This document shows positions 1-6,275 of a DNA stretch of 7,918 nt, piece by piece. Within the stretch, counting starts at the first letter, position 1. Every line of letters starts with the position of its first letter. The position numbers and the translations under genes were made by a program. The DNA comes from Planctomycetota bacterium (GTDB lineage: Bacteria; Planctomycetota; Phycisphaerae; Sedimentisphaerales; Anaerohalosphaeraceae), in contig QNBS01000096.1 in assembly GCA_003644175.1 (NCBI GenBank), positions 1-7,918 on the forward strand. Direction: 5' to 3'. The notes below the pieces were generated by a model, which worked only from the letters and a program-made list of their open reading frames with translations, searched no databases and had not been told where the DNA came from.

Positions 1-12
1 ATTTAGCACAAG

Positions 13-32
13 CCGCCTAAAGGCGGGTTTTT
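13..32 (+). terminator. Intrinsic terminator of an upstream gene
   Basis: A 5-bp GC stem (CCGCC at 13-17 pairing with GGCGG at 22-26) closes a TAAA loop and is followed by a run of five T at 28-32. This is the classic layout of a Rho-independent terminator read on the plus strand. The gene it ends lies before the window. The stem is short, but the T-tract placement is right. Confidence 0.7.
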
Positions 33-253
33 AGAGCAGACTCAGCGATGATTAACAGTGGAGCCATTCAATAAGCCCAAAAAAGGCCACAAGTCTTTAT
101 ACGGAAAATGGCTTACAGTAAAAATCCCCTACTCGCGGGAATTTATCGCCCTAAGGGTGTTTTGCGGGTGTGTCGGGGCCCTGATACAAGGTTTTCTACA
201 GAGCCCTGAGGAATCCTTTACAATGCTGGAAATCGTTGTTTTTTGGCTTGAAC

Positions 254-337
254 TGCGGATGAGAGGAGTCGAACCTCCACGGGGTTGCCCCCACAGGCAC
301 CTGAAGCCTGCGCGTCTGCCAATTCCGCCACATCCGC
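254..337 (-). tRNA. tRNA-Leu (anticodon CAG)
   Basis: Read on the minus strand, this 84-nt stretch folds into a complete class II tRNA. The 7-bp acceptor stem pairs GCGGATG (337-331) with CATCCGC (261-255), with discriminator A at 254. The anticodon stem CAGGC/GCCTG encloses the loop TTCAGGT, which gives anticodon CAG and decodes CUG leucine codons. A long variable arm (GGGG, GCAA loop, CCCC) is the leucine/serine hallmark, and the T-loop is TTCGACT. The 3' CCA is not encoded: the next bases on this strand are GTT, so CCA must be added by a nucleotidyltransferase. A promoter lies just upstream at 350-377, so it can be transcribed independently of the kinase-like gene that ends at 422. Apparent protein reading frames across it are artefacts. 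Confidence 0.97.
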
Positions 338-349
338 GGCAAAGGCGGT

Positions 350-377
350 ATAATATCGTATCGGTGGGAATGGTCAA
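350..377 (-). promoter_or_regulatory. sigma70-type promoter for tRNA-Leu
   Basis: On the minus strand, TTGACC (377-372) is followed after 16 bases by TATTAT (355-350). Both hexamers are near consensus. The predicted transcription start is around 343, only a few bases before the tRNA 5' end at 337, as is usual for stable RNA genes. Confidence 0.7.
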
Positions 378-421
378 GTGGTTTCTGTGTCTTTTTGGCA
401 AGAAAAAGCCCGGGGCCGGTA

Positions 422-2545
422 TTACTCTTTTGGAAGTCTTGTTCTTTGACAGAGGGCGACCATTTCGTCGAGTTCCTGTCTGATCTCTTCGAGTTGGCTT
501 TCTTTGATGGACTTTTCGATGGATTTCGCCATCTCGGTGTAGATTGGAAATCCGGCAAATCCTCCAAGGCCTTTGAGGGCGTGAGCCTTGAATGCGAGTT
601 CCTGGAGATTTTCCTCATCGAGGGCCTGCTGCATTTCGGTGATTCTGGCGGGCAGGTTTTCGATAAAGGTTACAATGGTCTTTTGATAGTCCGGGTCGGC
701 GGCGAGGAAGGAGGTGATTTCTCCGCCGCGCCGGGCCGCCTTGATCTGCTCCTGCTGCTGAATGAATCGCCAGACCTTTCTCATGAGGAGGTCCTTCTTG
801 ATGGGCTTTCGGATGAAGTCGTCACAGCCGGCGTCGAAACAAAGGGCTTCATCTTCCTCGGTGACGGATGCTGTCATTGCTATAATAGGCGTGTCGGCAT
901 TGAGACCGTGTGTGTGAATCCTCCTTGTCGCTTCTGTGCCGTCCATCCCGGCCATCTGGATGTCCATGAGAATAACGTCGAATTTCGCGGAGCCGGCGAG
1001 TTTGACGGCCTGGTGGCCGTTGGCGGCAAACGACAGATTGTAACCGGCTTTTTTTAAGATGGTGTCGAGGAGCATCCTGTTTTCGAGCACATCGTCGACA
1101 ATTAATATGGCGTGTTGTTCGCCATCGGTGTCGTCGAGGGAGCCGGGGGCATGGGGTAAGCTTTTGAAAACTTCACTATTCCCCTCGCGGTCGTCGGCGA
1201 GGGGGTCGCTTGATTCGGCCGTATGGGCGGGCGCCTCATCGGCGTCTGAGTCGCCGACTTCCTCCTCGGACAGGCTAATGATTTCGGCGAGAATAGAGAG
1301 AATGTTCTCAGCACTTGCGGCGATCATCCGCACGAACCTGTCCTGTTCGGCGGTGAGTTTTTCCTGTTCAAGGAGATCGGCGAAACCTGCGATGGTGTTG
1401 AGCGGAGTGCGTATCTGACGGCTCATGTCGGCAATGAACTTCGTTTTCCTGGAGTTGGCGAGTTCGGCACGTTCCTTCGCCTCTGTCAGCACCGATACAT
1501 CGACGACATTGCCGACGGCGCCGTCGTACTGTTGCTGTCGGTAGAGCGGCTGAATCTTAATCTGCAAATCCTTTTGGCCGATACGATGCTGTATGACCGC
1601 CGGTTCGCCCGAAGCTCGCAGCCTGAATGTCTCAATGATGTTTCGCAACCGCTCACCTGCGGGGCGGCTCATACAATCGCAGATGTTTTGACCGCGGAGC
1701 CGGTCGGCGCTCTTTTCGAGCAGATCGGCAAACCAGGCGTTGCTCTCGATGATGTTGGCTGAAGAATCAATAAGGACGAAACCTTCCTGCATGGCGTCGA
1801 TGGCGTCGAATAAACGGGCGTTTTCGGGGCGTATTTTGTTTTGCGCTTTCCTGAGTTCGGTAATGTCGGTGCAGATTCCCATCACGCCGTTGATTTCGCC
1901 GTTGGCATCTCGCAGCGGCACTTTGCTGGTTAGCAGGTTGGTTACCGTGCCGTCGGCGCGGCAGCGGGTTTCCTCCATGTTCAGCAGCGGGATTCCGGTC
2001 TTCATGACTTCGCGGTCGCACTTGGCGTAGAGGTCGCCCTGTTGGCAGTTCACCTCGATATCGAAGTCGGTCTTTCCGATGATGGATTCGGGTTTGTCCA
2101 GTCCAATCAGTGCGGCATAGTTTTCGTTGCAGCCCCGGTAAACGGAATTGGAATCTCTCCAGAAAACGCCGGCGTCCACGGCGTTGATAACGGTCCCGAA
2201 CAGCCTCTCCTGTTCATCGAGCCGGGCGGCGATCCTCGTGCGTTCGGTGGAGATGAACTGGAGTTCTTCGTTTATTCTGTCCATGGCGATGAAGTTTTCC
2301 ATCCGTTTCTTCTTCTTGTTGGCGGCGGCGTAGAAGAGGATGCCGGCTGCGGCCAGGGATATGACGCCCGCAGCGGCAATGAAGATATTCCGGATGTGGG
2401 CCTTTGCCGTGTCGCATACGCCGGCGCAGTCGGTGCAGACGGCGAAATGTCTGGTTATCATCCACGTCAGGGCAAATACCGCACAAACCGCAACCGCGGC
2501 AAGTGCCGTGAGAAGAGCCGTTTTTTTCCGTTGAAGCCACATCAC
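422..2545 (-). CDS. Kinase-dead hybrid sensor: TM-PAS-PAS-HisKA(degenerate)-REC-HPt
   Basis: This 707-residue inner-membrane protein has the plan of a hybrid sensor kinase with its kinase core disabled. TM helices lie at about 9-30 and 53-74, enclosing a ~22-residue extracytoplasmic loop with Cys37, Cys40, Cys44, His33 and His50. A charged coiled-coil linker (77-115) leads to PAS1 (~113-232) and PAS2 (~243-353). A HisKA-like helix pair (~362-428) carries MSRQIRTPLN where the family has MSHEIRTPLN, so Arg376 replaces the phosphoacceptor His. No HATPase_c domain follows (no N, G1 or G2 boxes); an acidic linker (~431-476) leads straight to a receiver with intact Asp484/Asp485, Asp528, Thr558 and Lys580. 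An HPt domain ends the protein, with His655 in AHALKGLGG. Start: two ATGs in tandem; the outer one has AGGA six bases upstream. Inference: it passes phosphate between a separate kinase and a response regulator, gated by PAS or membrane signals. No partner is visible here. Confidence 0.93.
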   Translation of the reverse strand: MMWLQRKKTALLTALAAVAVCAVFALTWMITRHFAVCTDCAGVCDTAKAHIRNIFIAAAGVISLAAAGILFYAAANKKKKRMENFIAMDRINEELQFISTERTRIAARLDEQERLFGTVINAVDAGVFWRDSNSVYRGCNENYAALIGLDKPESIIGKTDFDIEVNCQQGDLYAKCDREVMKTGIPLLNMEETRCRADGTVTNLLTSKVPLRDANGEINGVMGICTDITELRKAQNKIRPENARLFDAIDAMQEGFVLIDSSANIIESNAWFADLLEKSADRLRGQNICDCMSRPAGERLRNIIETFRLRASGEPAVIQHRIGQKDLQIKIQPLYRQQQYDGAVGNVVDVSVLTEAKERAELANSRKTKFIADMSRQIRTPLNTIAGFADLLEQEKLTAEQDRFVRMIAASAENILSILAEIISLSEEEVGDSDADEAPAHTAESSDPLADDREGNSEVFKSLPHAPGSLDDTDGEQHAILIVDDVLENRMLLDTILKKAGYNLSFAANGHQAVKLAGSAKFDVILMDIQMAGMDGTEATRRIHTHGLNADTPIIAMTASVTEEDEALCFDAGCDDFIRKPIKKDLLMRKVWRFIQQQEQIKAARRGGEITSFLAADPDYQKTIVTFIENLPARITEMQQALDEENLQELAFKAHALKGLGGFAGFPIYTEMAKSIEKSIKESQLEEIRQELDEMVALCQRTRLPKE

Positions 2546-2649
2546 ATCGACATTCCTGCATTAAGGCCCGACGACAAGGTCCGTTACCATCACGCTATTA
2601 CCCGCATCCGGTGCATTGTTATCGGGTCCCGGCGGACACTGAGCGGGCG

Positions 2650-2672
2650 CCGGACTATCGATATAGTATCGG
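2650..2672. promoter_or_regulatory. Nested inverted repeat in divergent intergenic region (possible operator)
   Basis: This segment between the divergent genes has overlapping dyad symmetry. ACTAT (2654-2658) faces ATAGT (2663-2667). CGATA (2659-2663) faces TATCG (2667-2671), and CCG and CGG flank the ends. It lies about 57 bases before the plus-strand -35 box at 2729 and about 105 bases from the minus-strand start codon, where a shared regulator could bind. There is no direct evidence of binding. The rest of 2546-2728 shows no gene and no convincing minus-strand promoter. Confidence 0.3.
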
Positions 2673-2728
2673 TCAAGCGAACGGGCCCCTTAACGCAATA
2701 AACCGTCATAAGCGTGGTATTTGCGGTC

Positions 2729-2757
2729 TTGACTTTGTGCGTGATTCGGGCTATCTT
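2729..2757 (+). promoter_or_regulatory. sigma70-type promoter for the CBM9-like gene
   Basis: TTGACT (2729-2734) and TATCTT (2752-2757) are separated by exactly 17 bases. This is a near-consensus -35, an acceptable -10 and ideal spacing. The expected start of transcription is near 2764, leaving a ~38-base leader before the GTG at 2802. It probably drives the CBM9-like gene and, if there is no terminator at the repeat near 3881, the FIST lipoprotein gene too. Confidence 0.6.
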
Positions 2758-2801
2758 TAGCGTTTGTTTGTATACGTTGGTTCGTAAATGGCGGCGTTGA
2801 T

Positions 2802-3875
2802 GTGGTGGCTGATCGATATGTCCAATTTGTTGCTCTCGGCATGGCGGTCCTGTTTGCGCCGCTTGCAGGGGCGAATGGACCGGCCGGGCGCGCCGTGCTT
2901 GAGCTGCGGGTGCAAAATTTCACCGTGCCGCCATCCACCGGCCCGGTCGGTCATGTGGTTGTGCGAAATGTGGGCGATACCGCATATAAGGGCAGAGTCC
3001 AGTTGAAATTGCCGGCTGGCTGGATATATACACCGACTGCGTTTGACCTGTCGCCGGCGCCTCTTGAGTCTTTGCGGCTGCCCTTTACGATCGACAAGGC
3101 TGTGGATACAAAAACAAACAGCTATGCGGTCGAACTGATCGCCACAGAGGACGCCGGCGGCGAGATATCCCGGAAACAGAATATCGTTTGCGCCGGCGCG
3201 CCCTACTTTAAGCCTAAGATAGACGGCGATATCTCCGACTGGGCCGATTCCATACCTGTTACTTTTGTTGTCAACGGCAAAAGATGCGTCATCCGGACGT
3301 ACTGGACGAAAAGGCTGTGGAGTGTGTGCGTAGAAGTTGAGGAAACGAAACTCGGCGGCTACCGTAAGAATGCCGAAGGCGGTACGGTTGACGCGGTTCA
3401 ATTCGCGCTGGCCGTCGGCGGCGCCGAAACCGGCTCAAAGCCCGATGACAAGGCGAATCGTTATGAGTTTTTGATCGCAGATTGCCCCGGTCTGTTTGCC
3501 AAAGACAAGTGCTTTTTGCTGGCCAGGCCCGGTGATGCGCTCGGGCTGTCACAGCAAGTGCGGCGCCTGGACGGGCTTGAATTCGCCGAGGCGAAAGTCG
3601 TTGTGAAACGCAAAGGCAAGACGACCGTTTACGAATGTTCGATACCATTTTCCGCCATGCCTCAGATCCGCCCCGACACGGGCAGGGATATCTGCTTTTC
3701 GGTGCTGGTCCACGATCCCGATGGCACCGGCATTAGAGACTGGGGCAAGGCGGCGGGACTCTGGCAATCGCAGCGAAACAAATACGCGTGGTGTTCGTGG
3801 CAGGGCGTTAAATGGGCCGATCCGCCGCCTTACGATAATAAGATCGAGTGGGGTCTTTGCTCATCGAAGTATTAG
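2802..3875 (+). CDS. Secreted protein with C-terminal CBM9-like (DOMON-type) domain
   Basis: This 357-residue exported protein starts at GTG. The first ~24 residues form a Sec signal (Arg5, hydrophobic FVALGMAVLFAPLA, likely cleavage after AGA). Residues ~30-130 look like an Ig-type beta domain (VVRNVGDTAYKG, KLPAGW), as in NEW3-like modules. Residues ~138-357 match the carbohydrate-binding family 9-like fold: IDGDISDW at 140-147 is its opening signature, followed by DAVQFAL (197-203), YECSIPFSAM (277-286) and LVHDPDG (302-308). No catalytic domain is visible, so binding of a glycan or small ligand is inferred. The start is the weakest part: no good Shine-Dalgarno precedes GTG 2802, and the frame is open only back to the stop at 2742, with no ATG. 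The ATG at 2788 is in another frame that gives no signal peptide. The FIST lipoprotein gene begins 58 bases downstream in the same orientation. Confidence 0.85.
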   Translation: MVADRYVQFVALGMAVLFAPLAGANGPAGRAVLELRVQNFTVPPSTGPVGHVVVRNVGDTAYKGRVQLKLPAGWIYTPTAFDLSPAPLESLRLPFTIDKAVDTKTNSYAVELIATEDAGGEISRKQNIVCAGAPYFKPKIDGDISDWADSIPVTFVVNGKRCVIRTYWTKRLWSVCVEVEETKLGGYRKNAEGGTVDAVQFALAVGGAETGSKPDDKANRYEFLIADCPGLFAKDKCFLLARPGDALGLSQQVRRLDGLEFAEAKVVVKRKGKTTVYECSIPFSAMPQIRPDTGRDICFSVLVHDPDGTGIRDWGKAAGLWQSQRNKYAWCSWQGVKWADPPPYDNKIEWGLCSSKY

Positions 3876-3880
3876 GAATA

Positions 3881-3915
3881 GTTTGTAGTTTGTAGTTTGT
3901 AGTTCGTGGTTTGTA
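3881..3915 (+). repeat. Heptanucleotide tandem repeat (GTTTGTA)5
   Basis: Five consecutive 7-base units follow the CBM9-like gene: GTTTGTA at 3881, 3888, 3895 and 3909, with one variant unit GTTCGTG at 3902. A partial sixth unit (GTT) runs into the ATG at 3919. The array fills most of the gap to the FIST gene and sits directly before its ribosome binding site. Tract length could change through slipped-strand mispairing. Confidence 0.9.
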
Positions 3916-3920
3916 GTTAT

Positions 3921-3925
3921 GGAGG
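3921..3925 (+). promoter_or_regulatory. Ribosome binding site that fixes the FIST gene start
   Basis: GGAGG at 3921-3925 lies eight bases before the ATG at 3934. The more upstream in-frame ATG at 3919 overlaps this site and has only tandem repeat upstream of it, with no Shine-Dalgarno. Initiation at 3934 is therefore preferred, and it also leaves a cleaner lipoprotein signal. Confidence 0.75.
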
Positions 3926-3933
3926 TTTGCGTT

Positions 3934-4989
3934 ATGTGTTGTGTTGAGAAAGTCGGTGTCGGGTTGGCGGTTTTGATCTTTGCGTGTTCTTTGTCGGGCT
4001 GTGGCGCGTTGTTTGTGGACAAATATGTTGCCGGCGATGCGATTGCCGGCGGTGATATTGTCATGCAGGTTGCTGCCGGGCAGAACGTCGATCCGTTTGC
4101 CGCCGGACGCGCCGCGGCACAGGCGCTGAAAGACAAAATGGGGCAGACGGCGCCTCACGCGGTTATCATTGCCGAGTGCTTTGAAGATCGCGCCGACAAG
4201 AACCGGGCGCTTAAAGGCGTGTGTTCGGTGTTCCCGCGCCGGATTGTCTTTGGCTTTGCGACGTACGGGTCGTTCAGTCAGGCCGGCTGCCTGGATGTCG
4301 ATTCGGTGGGTCTGTTGGGCATAGGCGGCGAGGGGATATCGGTTGCGGCGGCGCTGAGGGAAAACCTCGGCATTGCAGGTCTTACCATGGAGGCCGATGA
4401 AAACGAACTTCAAAGTCGTCTGCAAACTGCCGGCGCCGACCTTGCAGGGGGGACAGGCAGGCGAAAAGACGATCGCCTTCTGGTTCTCATGGCCGATGCC
4501 CACTCGCCTAAGAACCAGTTCCTTGTCGAGGGCGCTCAGCGGGTCGTGGGCAGGAAGTTTCCGATAACGGGTGGTTCGGCAAATAAAAACGCCGGTCAGA
4601 GCTATGTTTACTATCAGGGCAGGATGTACACCGACAGTGCGATTGCCTTGATGCTGTCGGGCGATTTTGAGGTGTCCCAGTCCGGCAGGCAGGCTAAGGA
4701 CAACGCCAAGGTCATTTCATCCGCCGCCGCCGGCGCAGCCGAGGCGATGGCCGGGGCTACTGCCAAACCGTTCGGCGTGCTGGCCTACAACTGCGCGGGC
4801 AGAAAGGGCAAACTCGACAATCTCTCCGACGAGCTTGCGGCAATTCAAATCGGGATCGGAAAAACAATACCCCTGTTCGGCTGCTACTGCGCAGGAGAAA
4901 TAGGCCCCGCCGACATTGCTGAAAAGAACACAGGAGTACTAAGCTCCGGCGTGGGCTGGCATGTTATGTTTACAGTGCTGAGAAAGTAA
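3934..4989 (+). CDS. FIST-domain lipoprotein (FIST_N plus FIST_C)
   Basis: From ATG 3934 the product is 351 residues. It opens with a lipoprotein signal: Lys6, a hydrophobic stretch GVGLAVLIFACSL and the lipobox LSGC, with Cys23 as the lipidated residue. The rest matches the FIST sensory module. Residues ~40-245 fit FIST_N (AVIIAECF near 76-83, RIVFGFATYG, then a strand with LLVLMADAHS and the ITGGSANKNAG turn). Residues ~250-347 fit FIST_C (GVLAYNCAGRKG at ~281-292, GCYCAGEIGP at ~316-325). FIST domains are known mainly as cytoplasmic sensory modules attached to kinases, chemoreceptors or cyclic-dinucleotide enzymes and are proposed to bind small ligands such as amino acids. Here the domain stands alone and should be anchored to a membrane outside the cytoplasm. 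It follows the CBM9-like gene and may be co-transcribed with it. Ligand and partner are unknown. Confidence 0.88.
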   Translation: MCCVEKVGVGLAVLIFACSLSGCGALFVDKYVAGDAIAGGDIVMQVAAGQNVDPFAAGRAAAQALKDKMGQTAPHAVIIAECFEDRADKNRALKGVCSVFPRRIVFGFATYGSFSQAGCLDVDSVGLLGIGGEGISVAAALRENLGIAGLTMEADENELQSRLQTAGADLAGGTGRRKDDRLLVLMADAHSPKNQFLVEGAQRVVGRKFPITGGSANKNAGQSYVYYQGRMYTDSAIALMLSGDFEVSQSGRQAKDNAKVISSAAAGAAEAMAGATAKPFGVLAYNCAGRKGKLDNLSDELAAIQIGIGKTIPLFGCYCAGEIGPADIAEKNTGVLSSGVGWHVMFTVLRK

Positions 4990-5054
4990 ATCAGGCACTC
5001 TAACAAAACCCGAATCGAGTACAAGGAACCGCTTCGCGGAACTGTTTTAACAGA

Positions 5055-5080
5055 TTTCTCGGCTTCGCTCGAAATGACAT
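5055..5080 (+). repeat. Dispersed intergenic repeat-like element (copy A)
   Basis: The stretch TTTCTCGGCTTCGCTCGAAA, continuing into TGACAT, resembles the short GC-rich, TTCGCT-containing elements ending in AATGACA that are scattered between genes in many environmental genomes. It lies in the 145-base gap between the FIST and URO-D genes, beside two small dyads: CCGC/GCGG at 5029-5039 and CTGTT/AACAG at 5042-5053. A related ending (GGGAATGACA) occurs at 6892-6901. Assignment is by recognition of the pattern; copy number cannot be seen here. Confidence 0.4.
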
Positions 5081-5134
5081 TGGCCGTTTTTTCTTTCCGC
5101 AACAGAGACTAATTACCAGTTTTGAGGATTATTG

Positions 5135-6208
5135 ATGAGTGAGATGACGTCAGTTGAGCGGGTATTGTGTGTGTTGCGGCGAGAGCAGCCGGACCGGATA
5201 CCGCATTTTGAGTGGATTATCGACAAGCAGGTTCGTGAGGCGATATGTCCGGGCTGCACTATGGAGGAGTTCAGTGTTCGGATGGGTCTTGATGCGATAT
5301 TGACTGGTGCGGATTTTGCGAAGGAGGAGATATCGCCGGGCAAGTATCGCAACGAGTGGGGGATGATCTCGGAGGATACCGGGCAGGGTCACACCTTTCC
5401 CGTCGGCGGGCCAATAAGCACTTTTGCCGATTTGAAGAAATATGAGCCGCCCGACCCCCATGCTGCGGGGCGCTACGACAGCATCGAGCGGGTTGTTGCG
5501 AAGTACAAGGGCGACAAGGCCGTTGGCGTGCATTTGAACGATGTGTTTTCGATACCGCGGAATCTGATGGGGATGGAAAATCTGCTGATGGCGTTTGTCG
5601 CAGAGCCGGAGCTTATCAAGGGATTAGTGGAGCTTTCGGTGGAGATCAATATCGAGATGGCGAAGGAAGTGGCCAAACGCGGGGCGGATTTTGTGTTTAC
5701 CGGCGACGATTACGCGGCGACGGAAGGGCCGATGATTTCGCCGGATATGTTCGGCGAGTTTTTGTACGAGCCCCTGAAGCGCGTGATGGCCGGGTTCAAG
5801 GAGGCGGGACTTGGCGTTATCAAGCATACCGACGGGGACATCATGCCGATACTGGATATGATTCTGGATTCGGATATTGACTGCCTCGATCCGATAGACC
5901 CGGTTGCCGGGCTTGATATCGGCGAGTTCAAGAAAAAGTACGGCGACCGGATCGCGCTTAAGGGCAATGTCGATTGTGCGCATACGCTGACGTTCGGCAG
6001 TGAAAAGGAAGTGGTCGAGGAAACAAAGGAAGTCATCCGCAAGGCGGCAGACGGCGGGGGGCTGATCCTGTCGTCGAGCAACAGTATTCATTCGGCGGTC
6101 AAACCGGGCAATTATTTGGCGATGTGGAACGCGATTCGAATGTACGGCAGGTATCCGATCGAGTTGGACGCATGGGCAGACAGCGGCGCAGGCGAAGCAT
6201 TTGCATAA
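5135..6208 (+). CDS. Uroporphyrinogen decarboxylase (URO-D/MtaA-like) family protein, not HemE
   Basis: This is a 357-residue cytoplasmic TIM-barrel protein of the URO-D superfamily. Supporting features are SVERVLCVLRREQPDRIP at the N-terminus, EWGM near 74-77, GADFVFTGDDYA (~183-194), ISPDMFGEFLYEPLKR (~201-216), KHTDGD (~230-235), LKGNVDC (~275-281) and a C-terminal SSSNSIHSAVKPGNY block. HemE's N-terminal MRQAGR-type substrate motif is absent, so heme synthesis is unlikely. The barrel resembles corrinoid-dependent methyltransferase relatives (MtaA/MtbA), but HTDGD stands where the zinc-thiol enzymes have HxCG. Reaction and substrate are unknown. ATG 5135 is chosen over TTG 5132 because GAGGA at 5124-5128 lies six bases before it. 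No corrinoid protein is encoded nearby. An FGGY kinase follows 763 bases downstream, beyond a small inserted-looking gene pair; the two may belong to one catabolic locus. Confidence 0.9.
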   Translation: MSEMTSVERVLCVLRREQPDRIPHFEWIIDKQVREAICPGCTMEEFSVRMGLDAILTGADFAKEEISPGKYRNEWGMISEDTGQGHTFPVGGPISTFADLKKYEPPDPHAAGRYDSIERVVAKYKGDKAVGVHLNDVFSIPRNLMGMENLLMAFVAEPELIKGLVELSVEINIEMAKEVAKRGADFVFTGDDYAATEGPMISPDMFGEFLYEPLKRVMAGFKEAGLGVIKHTDGDIMPILDMILDSDIDCLDPIDPVAGLDIGEFKKKYGDRIALKGNVDCAHTLTFGSEKEVVEETKEVIRKAADGGGLILSSSNSIHSAVKPGNYLAMWNAIRMYGRYPIELDAWADSGAGEAFA

Positions 6209-6275
6209 AAAGGCTTGAATTTTGCCGTATCCCATAATAGATTGATTAAAAATTGGACTTTATAAGGAAATTATT

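Noticed and set aside
403..419. Terminator for the hybrid sensor gene on the minus strand (GC dyad followed by TTTTT)
   Set aside because: The dyad GCCCCGGGC leaves only a 3-4 bp stem with a 3-base loop; too weak to call, although the T-run is suggestive.
58..483. Plus-strand 141-codon open frame at the left end
   Set aside because: It runs antisense through the whole tRNA-Leu and into the end of the kinase-like gene; the RGVEPPRG-type peptide is a well-known tRNA translation artefact.
395..1057. Plus-strand 220-codon open frame opposite the hybrid sensor
   Set aside because: It is the antisense shadow of the HPt and receiver coding region, with no ribosome binding site and no recognisable domain.
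2042..2701. Plus-strand 219-codon open frame
   Set aside because: It is antisense to the PAS1 and membrane region of the hybrid sensor; composition follows the opposite strand's codon pattern.
2757..3401. Minus-strand 214-codon open frame
   Set aside because: It is the shadow of the CBM9-like gene, whose forward frame has a signal peptide and family motifs.
3881..3915. CRISPR-like array
   Set aside because: The units are only 7 bases and directly abutting with no spacers, so this is a simple tandem repeat.
3808..4503. Minus-strand 231-codon open frame
   Set aside because: It crosses the heptamer repeat (giving repeated NYKxx-like residues) and is antisense to the FIST gene; no domain is visible.
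5029..5048. Terminator after the FIST lipoprotein gene
   Set aside because: The CCGC-TTC-GCGG stem is followed by mismatched flanks and only a four-T run; better explained as part of a repeat-like patch.
5624..6235. Minus-strand 203-codon open frame
   Set aside because: It is the antisense shadow of the URO-D gene, which has clear family motifs in the forward frame.
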